This document shows, in pieces, positions 1 to 6,222 of a stretch of DNA of 9,050 nucleotides; position 1 is the first letter of the stretch; the number at the start of each line of letters is the position of its first letter. Under the pieces are notes generated by a model. It saw only the letters and a list, made by a program, of their open reading frames with translations. It was not told the origin of the DNA and did not search any database. The position numbers and the translations under genes were made by a program. Source of the stretch: Prevotellaceae bacterium (GTDB lineage: Bacteria > Bacteroidota > Bacteroidia > Bacteroidales > UBA932); contig JAIROQ010000104.1 of NCBI GenBank assembly GCA_031257455.1, forward strand, positions 1-9,050, in the 5' to 3' direction.

Positions 1-87
1 GGAAAGCCTGCGCTCAAAACGTCTCAAGGCCGGATGGAACAGGGAATTTCTTCTAAAACTCCTCAAAATTTAAATGCGTTGGCCCTG
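1..87 (+). mobile_element. Possible right end of an ISAs1-like insertion sequence
   Basis: The segment AAATGCGTTGGCCCTG (72-87) directly follows the putative transposase stop codon. Read from outside it begins CAGGGCCAACGC, the kind of CAGGG-type end I associate with ISAs1 elements. Close packing of transposase stop and terminal inverted repeat is normal for small insertion sequences. The left end and target duplication lie outside the window, so the element cannot be proved here. The DNA changes character right after it, to low-complexity repeat arrays. Confidence 0.35.
2..73 (+). CDS. C-terminal tail of a probable transposase (partial, cut by window start)
   Basis: An open frame enters from the left edge and stops with TAA at 71-73, leaving 23 residues that end in the motif KRLKAGWNREFLLKLLKI. 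This basic-then-leucine-rich ending resembles what I recall of the C-termini of ISAs1-family (H-repeat-associated) DDE transposases; that is recollection, not an alignment. Support comes from the sequence just downstream, which ends in GGCCCTG like an insertion-sequence terminus. Too little is present to show any catalytic residue. It could instead be the end of an unrelated small basic protein. Confidence 0.35.
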   Translation, partial: ESLRSKRLKAGWNREFLLKLLKI

Positions 88-100
88 ACTTAGGTACAAA

Positions 101-257
101 TTAGTTGAAAATTGAGAGTTGAAAGTTGAAAATGGCGGCAAGCGTATTTTAGTTATGAGTTATGAGTTATGAATTATGAATTATGAGTTGCGGCAAACGT
201 AGTGGCGTCAGCCAAATCTGTAAATCTGTAAATCCGTAAATCTGTAAATCTGTAAAT
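101..257. repeat. Modular short-repeat array 1
   Basis: The array has three blocks. Degenerate GTTGAAA heptamers run to about 131. GTTATGA/ATTATGA heptamers (about five in a row) run at 151-187. AAATCTGT/AAATCCGT octamers (about five) run at 214-257. The blocks are joined by GC-rich spacers TGGCGGCAAGCGTA (133-146) and, at 188-213, a TTGCGGCAAACGTA segment followed by GTGGCGTCAGCC. The last part can form a GGC-GTCA-GCC mini-hairpin. No coding potential is visible. Confidence 0.85.
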
Positions 258-328
258 TTTTCCAACCTCTTATGTAACTAAATTGCATTATGCTGATATA
301 TAGGCATTAGAAAAAGGGTGGCCGAAGT

Positions 329-336
329 TACTTTTG
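329..336 (+). promoter_or_regulatory. Bacteroidota-type -7 box (TACTTTTG) before the candidate RNA
   Basis: TACTTTTG is an exact match to the Bacteroidota -7 consensus TAnnTTTG. No clear TTTG -33 box sits 19-21 bp upstream, so it is only half of the usual promoter. Transcription would start near 343, at the edge of the GC-rich structured stretch. Confidence 0.45.
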
Positions 337-534
337 CAGGGATGCGCGTACCGTGCTGGGGGACTTAGTAGCGCCACATGCCCCGCCCTGCACATCGCGC
401 GGCGCAAGGGTTTTCCACGATGCACCGGCAGTATGCCGCGCGAAAAGCAGGTGGGCATCGTGCATCCCCGAGCTGCGTTCCGCTTCGCTACACTTGCACG
501 GGGTTATTCATGTTGCGCCCCTTCGGGGCTTTTT
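337..534 (+). ncRNA. Candidate structured RNA, or palindromic dispersed repeat
   Basis: This stretch of about 195 bases is far richer in G+C than its flanks and is full of complementary segments. CACGATGC (416-423) pairs with GCATCGTG (455-462). CGGCA-GTA-TGCCG (426-438 region) forms a hairpin inside that stem. GCGCG (344-348) can pair with CGCGC (396-400), extended by GTGC (353-356) with GCAC (390-393). CGCGCGGC (396-403) can alternatively pair with GCCGCGCG (435-442). CCCCG (466-470) pairs with CGGGG (499-503). A TAnnTTTG box lies at the 5' side and a hairpin/T-run terminator at the 3' side. I do not recognise SRP RNA, tmRNA, RNase P or a riboswitch; a 6S-like RNA is possible. The short open frames crossing it do not look like protein. 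A dispersed REP-like element would give the same picture. Confidence 0.4.
517..534 (+). terminator. Intrinsic terminator hairpin
   Basis: GCCCC (517-521), loop TTC and GGGGC (525-529) make a perfect 5-bp GC stem, or a C(TTCG)G-closed variant, followed at once by five T residues (530-534). It lies at the end of the structured region and just before array 2, so it most likely ends the transcript started near 343. Confidence 0.6.
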
Positions 535-740
535 AGTTGAAAATGGAAAATGGAGAGTTGAAAATGTTTTTTAGTTATGAGGTATGAATTATGAGTTGCG
601 ACAAGCGCAGTGGCGCAAGTCCAATTAGTCACATTAGCACATTAGCACATTAGTCACATTAGCACATTAACAAATCTGTAAATCCGTAAATCCGTAAATC
701 TGTAAATGGCCACTCCAACTCATACCTCATACCTCTTAAC
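533..740. repeat. Modular short-repeat array 2, with inverted-repeat arms
   Basis: The array starts with degenerate GTTGAAA units (to about 565). GTTATGAG/GTATGAATT heptamers follow at 574-595. Next is a GC-rich core TTGCGACAAGCGCA plus GTGGCGCAAGTCC (596-622). Octamers of CACATTAG type run at 629-667, then AAATCTGT/AAATCCGT at 672-707. It ends with ACTCAT/ACCTCAT units (716-740). The 25-base segment 574-598 and the reverse complement of 716-740 differ at only three positions, so the array is bounded by an inverted repeat. An ATG inside the last octamer (706) opens a frame that joins the downstream kinase, but it lies upstream of the likely promoter. Confidence 0.85.
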
Positions 741-748
741 TTTTTTCG

Positions 749-756
749 TATCTTTG
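749..756 (+). promoter_or_regulatory. -7 box (TATCTTTG) for the kinase-fusion gene
   Basis: TATCTTTG matches the Bacteroidota -7 consensus TAnnTTTG exactly and lies 24 bases before the ATG at 781. This implies a leader of roughly 20 bases. No clear -33 TTTG is seen at the right spacing. Its position downstream of the ATG at 706 argues that translation starts at 781. Confidence 0.55.
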
Positions 757-780
757 CTTCTCTATTCAAAGCAGAGCAGG

Positions 781-2454
781 ATGAATGTCATACAAATTTA
801 TTGCGAAAATACCCAATCATACCATACATGCCCGCCGGGTACGGGCTTATATCAATTGTCGCGGCAACTGCATGTCCGTTTGGCGTCAGACGTGTTGGCG
901 GCGTTGGTGGACAACCAGCTGAAAGACCTTTCGTATAAAATATATTTTGCGATGAATATCCGCTTTGTCGATATTTCGTATCCCGATGGCATGCGCACTT
1001 ATCAACGTTCGCTTTCGTTCCTTTGCCGGAAAGCTGTCGAGGACGTGTTGCCCGGTTACCGGCTGGCTATCGAGCATTCCATATCGCGCGGCTTATACGG
1101 CGAAATCACCAAAGACGGCCAGCCCGCCGGCGAGGCGGCACTGCGGCAGGTGGCGGCGCGGATGCGCGAACTGGTGGAAAAAGATATACCGTTTGTCCGC
1201 GTAAAAGAAGCTACCGAAAAAGTCATCGCCCTGTTCGAGGAGAACGGGCAACCCGAAAAAGCCTTGCTGCAAAAAACGCGCGGCCGTTTCTATACTACCA
1301 TTTATTATCTGGACGGCTGTCCCGATATTTTCTACGGGCCATTGCTTTATTCGACCGGTTATTTGAAAGTTTTTGCACTGGACAGGTATGAAGGCGGCGT
1401 TCTGCTGCGCATGCCGCAAGCCGATAATCCGCTGGAACTGGAGCCGCGTCCCAGACAGCCGAAACTGTTCCATATCTTCCGGCAACACAAGGAATGGAAC
1501 GAGATTTTGGGCGCCAACAGTATCGGTTCTATCAATAAAATTATCCAGCAAGACAAGGCGCGCGGCCTCATCCAAACGGCGGAAGCCCTGCAGGAGCGCG
1601 AATATGCCACATTGGCGCAGCAAATACAAAAAGCGCATGACCGCATAAAATTAGTATTGATTGCCGGCCCATCGAGCAGCGGGAAAACAACGTCTTCAAA
1701 GCGGCTGAGCATACAGGCCAAAGTGGCGGGCTTAAACCCGGTGGCACTGGAACTGGATAATTATTTTGTCGATCGCGATAAAACGCCGCATGACGCTGAC
1801 GGGAACTATGATTTTGAAACCATCGACGCCCTCGATTTGGATTTTCTCAACGAACAGTTGGACGATTTACTGCACGGGAAAGAAATTACCGTCCCGCGTT
1901 TTGATTTTATAGACGGGAAACGTTATTTTCCCGGACAGCGGCTGAAAGTGCGTCCCAACGACCTGTTGGTGCTGGAGGGCATCCATGCCCTGAACCCCGC
2001 ACTGACAAAAGGCGTGAATGATGAAAATAAATTCAAAATCTACGCCTCTGCGCTCACGTCTATTTCGATGGACGAAAACAACCGCGTTCCGACTACCGAC
2101 AACCGTTTAATCCGGCGGATTGTGCGGGACGCCAAGACACGCGGCTACACCGCCGGTCAAACGATTGCCCGGTGGCAAAGCGTGCGGCGCGGCGAAGACC
2201 GCTATATTTTCCCGTATCAGGAAAATGCCGATGTGATGTTCAATTCGGCGCTATTGTTTGAATTACCGGTATTGCGGCGACATGCCGAGCCGCTCCTGCA
2301 CCGTATTCATCCCATCGACCCATCGTATGCCGAAGCCTTGCGGTTGTTGAAATTCCTCAGCTATTTCGAGATGATTGCGCCCGAAGACGAAGCGACCATT
2401 CCGCCTACGTCCATTCTCCGCGAATTTACCGGAGGCAGCAGTTTTACGTATTAA
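781..2454 (+). CDS. Uridine kinase-like P-loop protein fused to a ThrRS-like N-terminal region
   Basis: The protein has 557 residues from the ATG at 781. Residues 1-64 resemble a TGS domain (MNVIQIYCEN start). About 65-215 resemble the second additional domain of threonyl-tRNA synthetase (SAD-like stretch around AIEHSISRGLYGEI, 96-109). From 287 on it is a phosphoribulokinase/uridine kinase-type P-loop domain, with Walker A GPSSSGKTT (296-304), DNYF (326-329), PRFDFIDGKR (372-381) and LEGIHALNP (398-406). Family members of this design and length are common in Bacteroidota and Firmicutes and are annotated as uridine kinase or nucleoside kinase; the true substrate is not shown by sequence. The protein is probably cytosolic. 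The frame is open back to 706, but the extra 25 residues are encoded by repeat and promoter DNA, so I chose 781. The stop overlaps that of the convergent downstream gene. Confidence 0.88.
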   Translation: MNVIQIYCENTQSYHTCPPGTGLYQLSRQLHVRLASDVLAALVDNQLKDLSYKIYFAMNIRFVDISYPDGMRTYQRSLSFLCRKAVEDVLPGYRLAIEHSISRGLYGEITKDGQPAGEAALRQVAARMRELVEKDIPFVRVKEATEKVIALFEENGQPEKALLQKTRGRFYTTIYYLDGCPDIFYGPLLYSTGYLKVFALDRYEGGVLLRMPQADNPLELEPRPRQPKLFHIFRQHKEWNEILGANSIGSINKIIQQDKARGLIQTAEALQEREYATLAQQIQKAHDRIKLVLIAGPSSSGKTTSSKRLSIQAKVAGLNPVALELDNYFVDRDKTPHDADGNYDFETIDALDLDFLNEQLDDLLHGKEITVPRFDFIDGKRYFPGQRLKVRPNDLLVLEGIHALNPALTKGVNDENKFKIYASALTSISMDENNRVPTTDNRLIRRIVRDAKTRGYTAGQTIARWQSVRRGEDRYIFPYQENADVMFNSALLFELPVLRRHAEPLLHRIHPIDPSYAEALRLLKFLSYFEMIAPEDEATIPPTSILREFTGGSSFTY

Positions 2455-3170
2455 CGTTCCGGCAGGCCGTCCATGCACTGTTCAAACCATTGCCATAACG
2501 CATCACCGGGCGCCGGCGCAACAATCGTGACCGGCGTTTTTTTCACCGGATGCACAAAAGCCGCACTGCGTGCATGCAATGAGATACTGCCATCCGGATT
2601 GGAACGCGGCGCGCCATACTTCAAATCGCCTTTTATCGGGCAGCCGATAGCCGCCAGCTGACACCGGATTTGATGATGCCGGCCGGTGAGTAGCTGCACT
2701 TCCAATAAATGATAATTGTCGCCGCCGGCAAGGAGCGTGTAGCGCAACCGCGCCTCTTTTGCGCCCGGCCGGGAGGTATCGAATGCATAGGATTTATTTT
2801 GTTTTTCGTTGCGGATTAAATAATGTGTCAATATGCCGCTCTCTTTGGCAGGAAGGGTTTTTACGATAGCCCAATAAATTTTGTGCACATCGCCGTTACG
2901 GAATAATTCATTGAGGCGTTCCAGCGCCTTGCCGGTCTTCGCAAAGAGCGTTACGCCGCTCACAGGCCGGTCGAGCCGGTGCGGTACGCCCAAAAAAACA
3001 TTGCCCGGCTTGTGGTCGCGCTCCTTGATAAACTGTTTCAGCTGTTCGCACAACGGCATATCGCCGGTCTTATCCCCCTGCACAATCTCCCCCGACCGCT
3101 TATTGACAGCAAGAATATGGTTGTCTTCGTAAATTAGTTGAAAGTTGAAAGTTGAAAGTTGAAAATACAT
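2451..3170 (-). CDS. RluA-family RNA pseudouridine synthase
   Basis: This 239-residue enzyme would isomerise specific uridines in rRNA or tRNA to pseudouridine. The RluA signature HRLDRPVSGV (64-73) carries the catalytic Asp67. The conserved TGRHHQIR (162-169) and the N-terminal IYEDNHILAVNK (13-24) also fit the family. There is no S4 domain, so it is the short RluA/RluC-like form; the target base cannot be deduced. The only ATG is at 3170; a TTG at 3197 could extend it by nine residues. The first 12 or so residues (MYFQLSTFNFQL) are encoded by GTTGAAA-type heptamers of array 3, read on the minus strand, in front of the normal family start. It lies 115 bp downstream of panB, with only repeat DNA between. 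Its stop shares bases with the convergent kinase gene. Confidence 0.9.
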   Translation of the reverse strand: MYFQLSTFNFQLIYEDNHILAVNKRSGEIVQGDKTGDMPLCEQLKQFIKERDHKPGNVFLGVPHRLDRPVSGVTLFAKTGKALERLNELFRNGDVHKIYWAIVKTLPAKESGILTHYLIRNEKQNKSYAFDTSRPGAKEARLRYTLLAGGDNYHLLEVQLLTGRHHQIRCQLAAIGCPIKGDLKYGAPRSNPDGSISLHARSAAFVHPVKKTPVTIVAPAPGDALWQWFEQCMDGLPER

Positions 3171-3287
3171 TTTAGTCGTAAGTTGCGACAAGCGCAAATT
3201 AATGGTTAATGGTTAATGGTTAATGGTGACAAGCGCAGTGGCGTAAGCCTAAATCTGTAAATCTGTAAATCCGTAAATCTGTAAATC
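3131..3287. repeat. Modular short-repeat array 3 between panB and the pseudouridine synthase gene
   Basis: GTTGAAA heptamers run at 3136-3164, followed by a CGTAAGT unit and TTGCGACAAGCGCA (3183-3196). About four TAATGGT heptamers follow (3200-3227). Then comes a GTGACAAGCGCA segment with a core TGGCGTAAGCC (3239-3249), able to form GGC-GTAA-GCC. Five AAATCTGT/AAATCCGT octamers end it (3251-3286). The array fills the whole gap. Its left block is inside the coding sequence of the pseudouridine synthase, and its right end reaches the TGA stop of panB (3286-3288). Confidence 0.88.
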
Positions 3288-4101
3288 AATATTGTTCTTT
3301 TTCATTGGGGAAGTCGCCCGATTTAACGTCTTTCACGTAATGTTTGAAAGCTTTTTGCATGTCATCGCACAGGTTGGCATACCGCCGTAGGAAGCGCGGT
3401 GAAAATTCCTGATGCAAGCCCAGCATATCATGCGCAACCAATACCTGCCCGTCCACAAAACGCCCCCCCCCGATACCAATCATCGGGATTTTTAATTCTT
3501 CCGTCACCTGTTTGCCCAGGAGGGCGGGGATTTTCTCGAGCACAATAGCGAAACAGCCCGCGTCTTCGAGCAGGTGTGCATCTTCAAGCAAACGCGCCGC
3601 TTCTGCCTTATCTTTGGCGCGGACGGAATAAGTGCCGAATTTCAAAATCGACTGCGGCGTCAAACCCAGATGCCCCATCACGGGAATACCCGCCGACAGG
3701 ATGCGCTGTACCGATTCCAACACTTCCCTGCCGCCTTCGAGCTTCACCGCATCGGCTTCGCTTTCTTTCATCAGGCGGATAGCCGAATGTACGGCCTCTT
3801 TCGAGTTACCCTGGTAAGTGCCGAAGGGCATATCGACTACCACCATCGGGTTCTTCACGGCGCGCACCACGCTTTGCGCATGATAAATCATCTGGTCGAG
3901 CGTAATAGGCAGCGTCGTTTCATGGCCGGCCATCACATTGGCCGCCGAATCGCCCACCAGCATAATATCCACGCCGGCCGTATCCATAATCCGCGCCATC
4001 GTGTAGTCATACACCGTGAGCATGGCGATTTTCTCGCCGCGCTGTTTCATTTCATATAAAGCGCGGGTCGTTACCACCCGTTTCTTTCCTTCTACTGACA
4101 T
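3286..4101 (-). CDS. panB: 3-methyl-2-oxobutanoate hydroxymethyltransferase
   Basis: PanB transfers a hydroxymethyl group from 5,10-methylene-tetrahydrofolate to 2-oxoisovalerate, giving ketopantoate, the first committed step of pantothenate and CoA synthesis in the cytosol. The 271-residue length is normal. The expected metal and substrate residues are visible: Asp51 ([11 protein letters not shown]), Asp90 ([10 protein letters not shown]), Lys120 and Glu122 (VKLEGG), and Glu189 in IVLEKIP as the catalytic acid. GHLGLTPQ (143-150) and [12 protein letters not shown] (208-219) are further family motifs. The three consecutive glycines 211-213 are encoded by a run of nine G (nine C at 3463-3471 on the + strand), a possible slippage site. 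No panC or panD is nearby. The upstream TAACTTTA at 4124-4131 (minus strand) is one base off a -7 box. Confidence 0.96.
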   Translation of the reverse strand: MSVEGKKRVVTTRALYEMKQRGEKIAMLTVYDYTMARIMDTAGVDIMLVGDSAANVMAGHETTLPITLDQMIYHAQSVVRAVKNPMVVVDMPFGTYQGNSKEAVHSAIRLMKESEADAVKLEGGREVLESVQRILSAGIPVMGHLGLTPQSILKFGTYSVRAKDKAEAARLLEDAHLLEDAGCFAIVLEKIPALLGKQVTEELKIPMIGIGGGRFVDGQVLVAHDMLGLHQEFSPRFLRRYANLCDDMQKAFKHYVKDVKSGDFPNEKEQY

Positions 4102-4190
4102 AGTTTTTATGATTATTGATTATTAAAGTTAATATGATATTCAGATCAGGCGCTCCATTATGCGGCTACAAAGCTATGAAAAAATATTTT

Positions 4191-4317
4191 ATTCGATGCT
4201 CGATGTTCGATATTCGAATGGCTTGCGCCAATTTAAAGATTTAAAAATTTAAAAATTCAAAGATTTAAAGATTGGCTGTCGCCAGCAAATCAGAAATCAG
4301 AAATTAGAAATCAGAAT
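4191..4317. repeat. Modular short-repeat array 4 (reverse orientation)
   Basis: TTCGATG-like heptamers (4192-4216) are followed by a core TGGCTTGCGCCA (4219-4230). Five ATTTAAAG-type octamers follow (4231-4273), then a second core TTGGCTGTCGCCAGC (4272-4286) and four AAATCAG-type heptamers (4287-4315). Read on the minus strand, the second core plus octamers (GGCGACAGCCAAT, then CTTTAAAT units) matches the order seen in array 6, so this is the same module inverted. Confidence 0.85.
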
Positions 4318-4413
4318 CCTTTGTTAAAAAAATAATCTTCCTGCTATCAGCCCCTAAGGGAGTGGAAAAAGATACTTTTGTCCTCTTTTAACATTTACTT
4401 CTTATTTTTATTG

Positions 4414-4421
4414 TATTTTTG
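4414..4421 (+). promoter_or_regulatory. -7 box (TATTTTTG) for the carboxyltransferase gene
   Basis: TATTTTTG matches TAnnTTTG exactly. A TTTA at about 4394-4397 sits near the expected -33 spacing and is a three-of-four match to TTTG. The start of transcription would be near 4428, giving a leader of about 45 bases before the ATG at 4473. Confidence 0.6.
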
Positions 4422-4472
4422 CAGCCCCCGCTTGATTGAAGAAGCAGGGCAGTATTAACTAATTTTTACTTT

Positions 4473-6023
4473 ATGGCATTAAATTTAGTTTCAAAACTAC
4501 GCGAGTTGGACAAAAAAACGGAAAAAGCTATTCAGGGCGGCGGCGAACAGGCCATCGCCAAACAGATAGCCATGGGGAAACTCCCCGCCCGCGAACGTAT
4601 CAACTGCTTAGTAGACGAAAATTCGTTCTATGAATATGATTTATTCGTAGAACATGATGCGCGTGAATTCGGCATGGACGGAAAAGAATTGCCCGGAGAC
4701 GGCGTTATTATCGGCACGGGAAAAATAAATGGGAAACCGGTAGCTATTTATGCACAGGATTTCACGGTGGCCGGCGGCTCGTTAGGCTCTATGCATGCAC
4801 GCAAAATCACCAAGATTATGGACTATGCCTTGCGTATGCGGCTTCCCCTTATCGGCATTAATGATTCCGGCGGCGCGCGTATTCAGGAAGGCGTTAATTC
4901 GCTGGCGGGTTATGGCGAAATTTTCTTCCGCAATACATTGGCAAGCGGCGTTACGCCCCAGCTTTCGGTTATTCTTGGCCCTTGCGCCGGCGGTGCGGTA
5001 TATTCCCCCGCCCTTACCGACTTTGTGTTTGTGGTGGACAATATCTCCAAAATGTTTATCACCGGCCCCGAAGTGATTAAATCCGTACTGGGGGAAGAAA
5101 TTTCTATGGAAGACCTCGGCGGCGCCCGCGTACACTGCGAAATCACCGGAAATGCACACTTTTTTGCAAAAAGCGAAAAAGAATGTTTTGAACAAATCAA
5201 GACATTGCTTTCGTACATCCCCTGGCACAACGAAGAACAAAGCACGGTGGTGGCTACGCGCGAACCGTCTAAAAAATACAACATCGAAAAGATTGTTCCC
5301 GTTGACCCGACCAAGCCTTATGACGTGCGCGATGTGATACGTTCCCTGACCGACAATTCGGACTTTTTCGAAGTACAGGAACTGTGGGCGGCGAACATTG
5401 TCATCGGCTTCGGGCGCATGGCCGGAAAAACCATCGGCTTCGTGGCCAACCAGCCAATGGTACTGGCCGGCGTGCTTGACTGCGACTCATCGGACAAGGC
5501 GGCGCGTTTCATCCGCTACTGTGATGCATTCGACATCCCGCTGGTGACTATCGAAGACATGCCGGGATATCTTCCGGGCGTTGACCAGGAACATGCCGGC
5601 GTCATCCGGCATGGGGCAAAGTTGCTGTATGCTTACAGTGAAGCCACCGTTCCGCGCATTACCGTTATCCTCCGCAAGGCGTATGGCGGCGGTTATATTG
5701 CCATGAATTCCCGCCACCTGCGTGCCGATTTCGTATTTGCATGGCCTATGGCGGAAATTGCGGTAATGGGGCCTGAAGGCGCGGCAAATATTATCTTCCG
5801 CAAGGAAATTACAGAAGCGGCAGACCCCGAAGCCATGCGCAAACAAAAAGTACAGGAATACAAGAATAAATTTGCCAACCCCTACGTAGCTGCAGCAAAA
5901 GGATACATCGACTCGGTGATTAAGCCGAAAGACACGCGGCAATTTGTGCTCCAGGCATTGGAATTAACAAAAGTGAAAGCCGTTGGTCGCCCGAAAAAGA
6001 AACACGGCATTCCCCCATTTTAA
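4473..6023 (+). CDS. mmdA: Acyl-CoA carboxyltransferase subunit (MmdA / PccB type)
   Basis: The 516-residue protein has the full length of propionyl-CoA carboxylase beta and methylmalonyl-CoA decarboxylase alpha subunits, which move a carboxyl group between biotin and an acyl-CoA. The N-terminal crotonase-like half has GGSLGSMHARK (101-111), NDSGGARIQEG (130-140) and the oxyanion-hole loop GPCAGGAVYSPALTDF (169-184). The C-terminal half has EDMPGYLPGVDQEHAG (361-376), RKAYGGGYIAM (401-411) and AVMGPEGAANI (430-440). Ile409 sits where Streptomyces AccB has Ile and PccB has Asp, so chain-length preference is open. A biotin-carrier gene follows in the same direction. No biotin carboxylase, OadB or OadG gene lies in the window, so carboxylase and Na+-linked decarboxylase roles cannot be told apart; in Bacteroidota this family usually serves the succinate-propionate route. 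Confidence 0.92.
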   Translation: MALNLVSKLRELDKKTEKAIQGGGEQAIAKQIAMGKLPARERINCLVDENSFYEYDLFVEHDAREFGMDGKELPGDGVIIGTGKINGKPVAIYAQDFTVAGGSLGSMHARKITKIMDYALRMRLPLIGINDSGGARIQEGVNSLAGYGEIFFRNTLASGVTPQLSVILGPCAGGAVYSPALTDFVFVVDNISKMFITGPEVIKSVLGEEISMEDLGGARVHCEITGNAHFFAKSEKECFEQIKTLLSYIPWHNEEQSTVVATREPSKKYNIEKIVPVDPTKPYDVRDVIRSLTDNSDFFEVQELWAANIVIGFGRMAGKTIGFVANQPMVLAGVLDCDSSDKAARFIRYCDAFDIPLVTIEDMPGYLPGVDQEHAGVIRHGAKLLYAYSEATVPRITVILRKAYGGGYIAMNSRHLRADFVFAWPMAEIAVMGPEGAANIIFRKEITEAADPEAMRKQKVQEYKNKFANPYVAAAKGYIDSVIKPKDTRQFVLQALELTKVKAVGRPKKKHGIPPF

Positions 6024-6042
6024 CGGCATACGGGGCATGGAA

Positions 6043-6208
6043 ATGGAGTTGAAAATTGAAAGTTGAAAGTTGAAAATGCTTGCGCCGGCCACTTACGACT
6101 TACGACTTACGACTTACAACTTACGACTTACGACTTACAACTTACAACTTATGACTTACGACTTACAACTTACAACTTACAACTTACGACTAAGATGACT
6201 TACGACTA
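6043..6208. repeat. Modular short-repeat array 5 (14 tandem ACTTACR heptamers)
   Basis: GTTGAAA-type heptamers (about 6047-6075) and a GC-rich core GCTTGCGCCGGCC (6078-6090) precede the longest tandem run of the window. It has fourteen consecutive heptamers ACTTACG/ACTTACA (one ACTTATG) at 6091-6188, then ACTAAGATG and one more ACTTACG to 6204. The array almost fills the 199-bp gap between the carboxyltransferase and biotin-carrier genes and ends about 15 bases before the carrier start. Confidence 0.92.
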
Positions 6209-6222
6209 AAAAACTACTTTGT

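Larger units (their letters stand above)
4102..4472. other. Divergent intergenic region between panB and the carboxyltransferase gene
   Basis: This 371-bp spacer contains no credible open frame. It holds a weak minus-strand -7-like box for panB (4124-4131), repeat array 4 (4191-4317), an AT-rich stretch, and a good plus-strand -7 box (4414-4421) serving the carboxyltransferase gene. No known riboswitch was recognised. Confidence 0.7.

Noticed and set aside
337..534. SRP RNA, tmRNA, RNase P RNA, or TPP or cobalamin riboswitch
   Set aside because: I could not find the conserved motifs of these RNAs; the class stays open.
334..574. Two overlapping short open frames (68 and 73 codons) in the region before the kinase gene
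   Set aside because: They lie across the structured palindromic stretch, have no family resemblance, biased composition and run into repeat DNA; hairpin structure explains the region better.
706..780. 25-codon N-terminal extension of the kinase gene from ATG 706
   Set aside because: The ATG is inside a repeat octamer and upstream of the -7 box at 749; the family-like N-terminus begins at the ATG at 781.
1093..1638. 181-codon minus-strand frame inside the kinase gene
   Set aside because: Shadow frame without family resemblance, opposite a well-supported gene.
3171..3197. TTG start for the pseudouridine synthase at 3197
   Set aside because: It would add nine residues encoded by array core DNA; the ATG at 3170 is simpler, although it too lies at the repeat edge.
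3574..4059. 161-codon + strand frame opposite panB
   Set aside because: Shadow of panB; His/Arg-rich composition is typical of an antisense frame.
4349..4362. CCCCTAAGGG as a terminator hairpin
   Set aside because: The stem is only three to four base pairs with almost no loop and no T-run follows.
6091..6204. CRISPR array
   Set aside because: The unit is 7 bp with no unique spacers; it is a simple tandem repeat.
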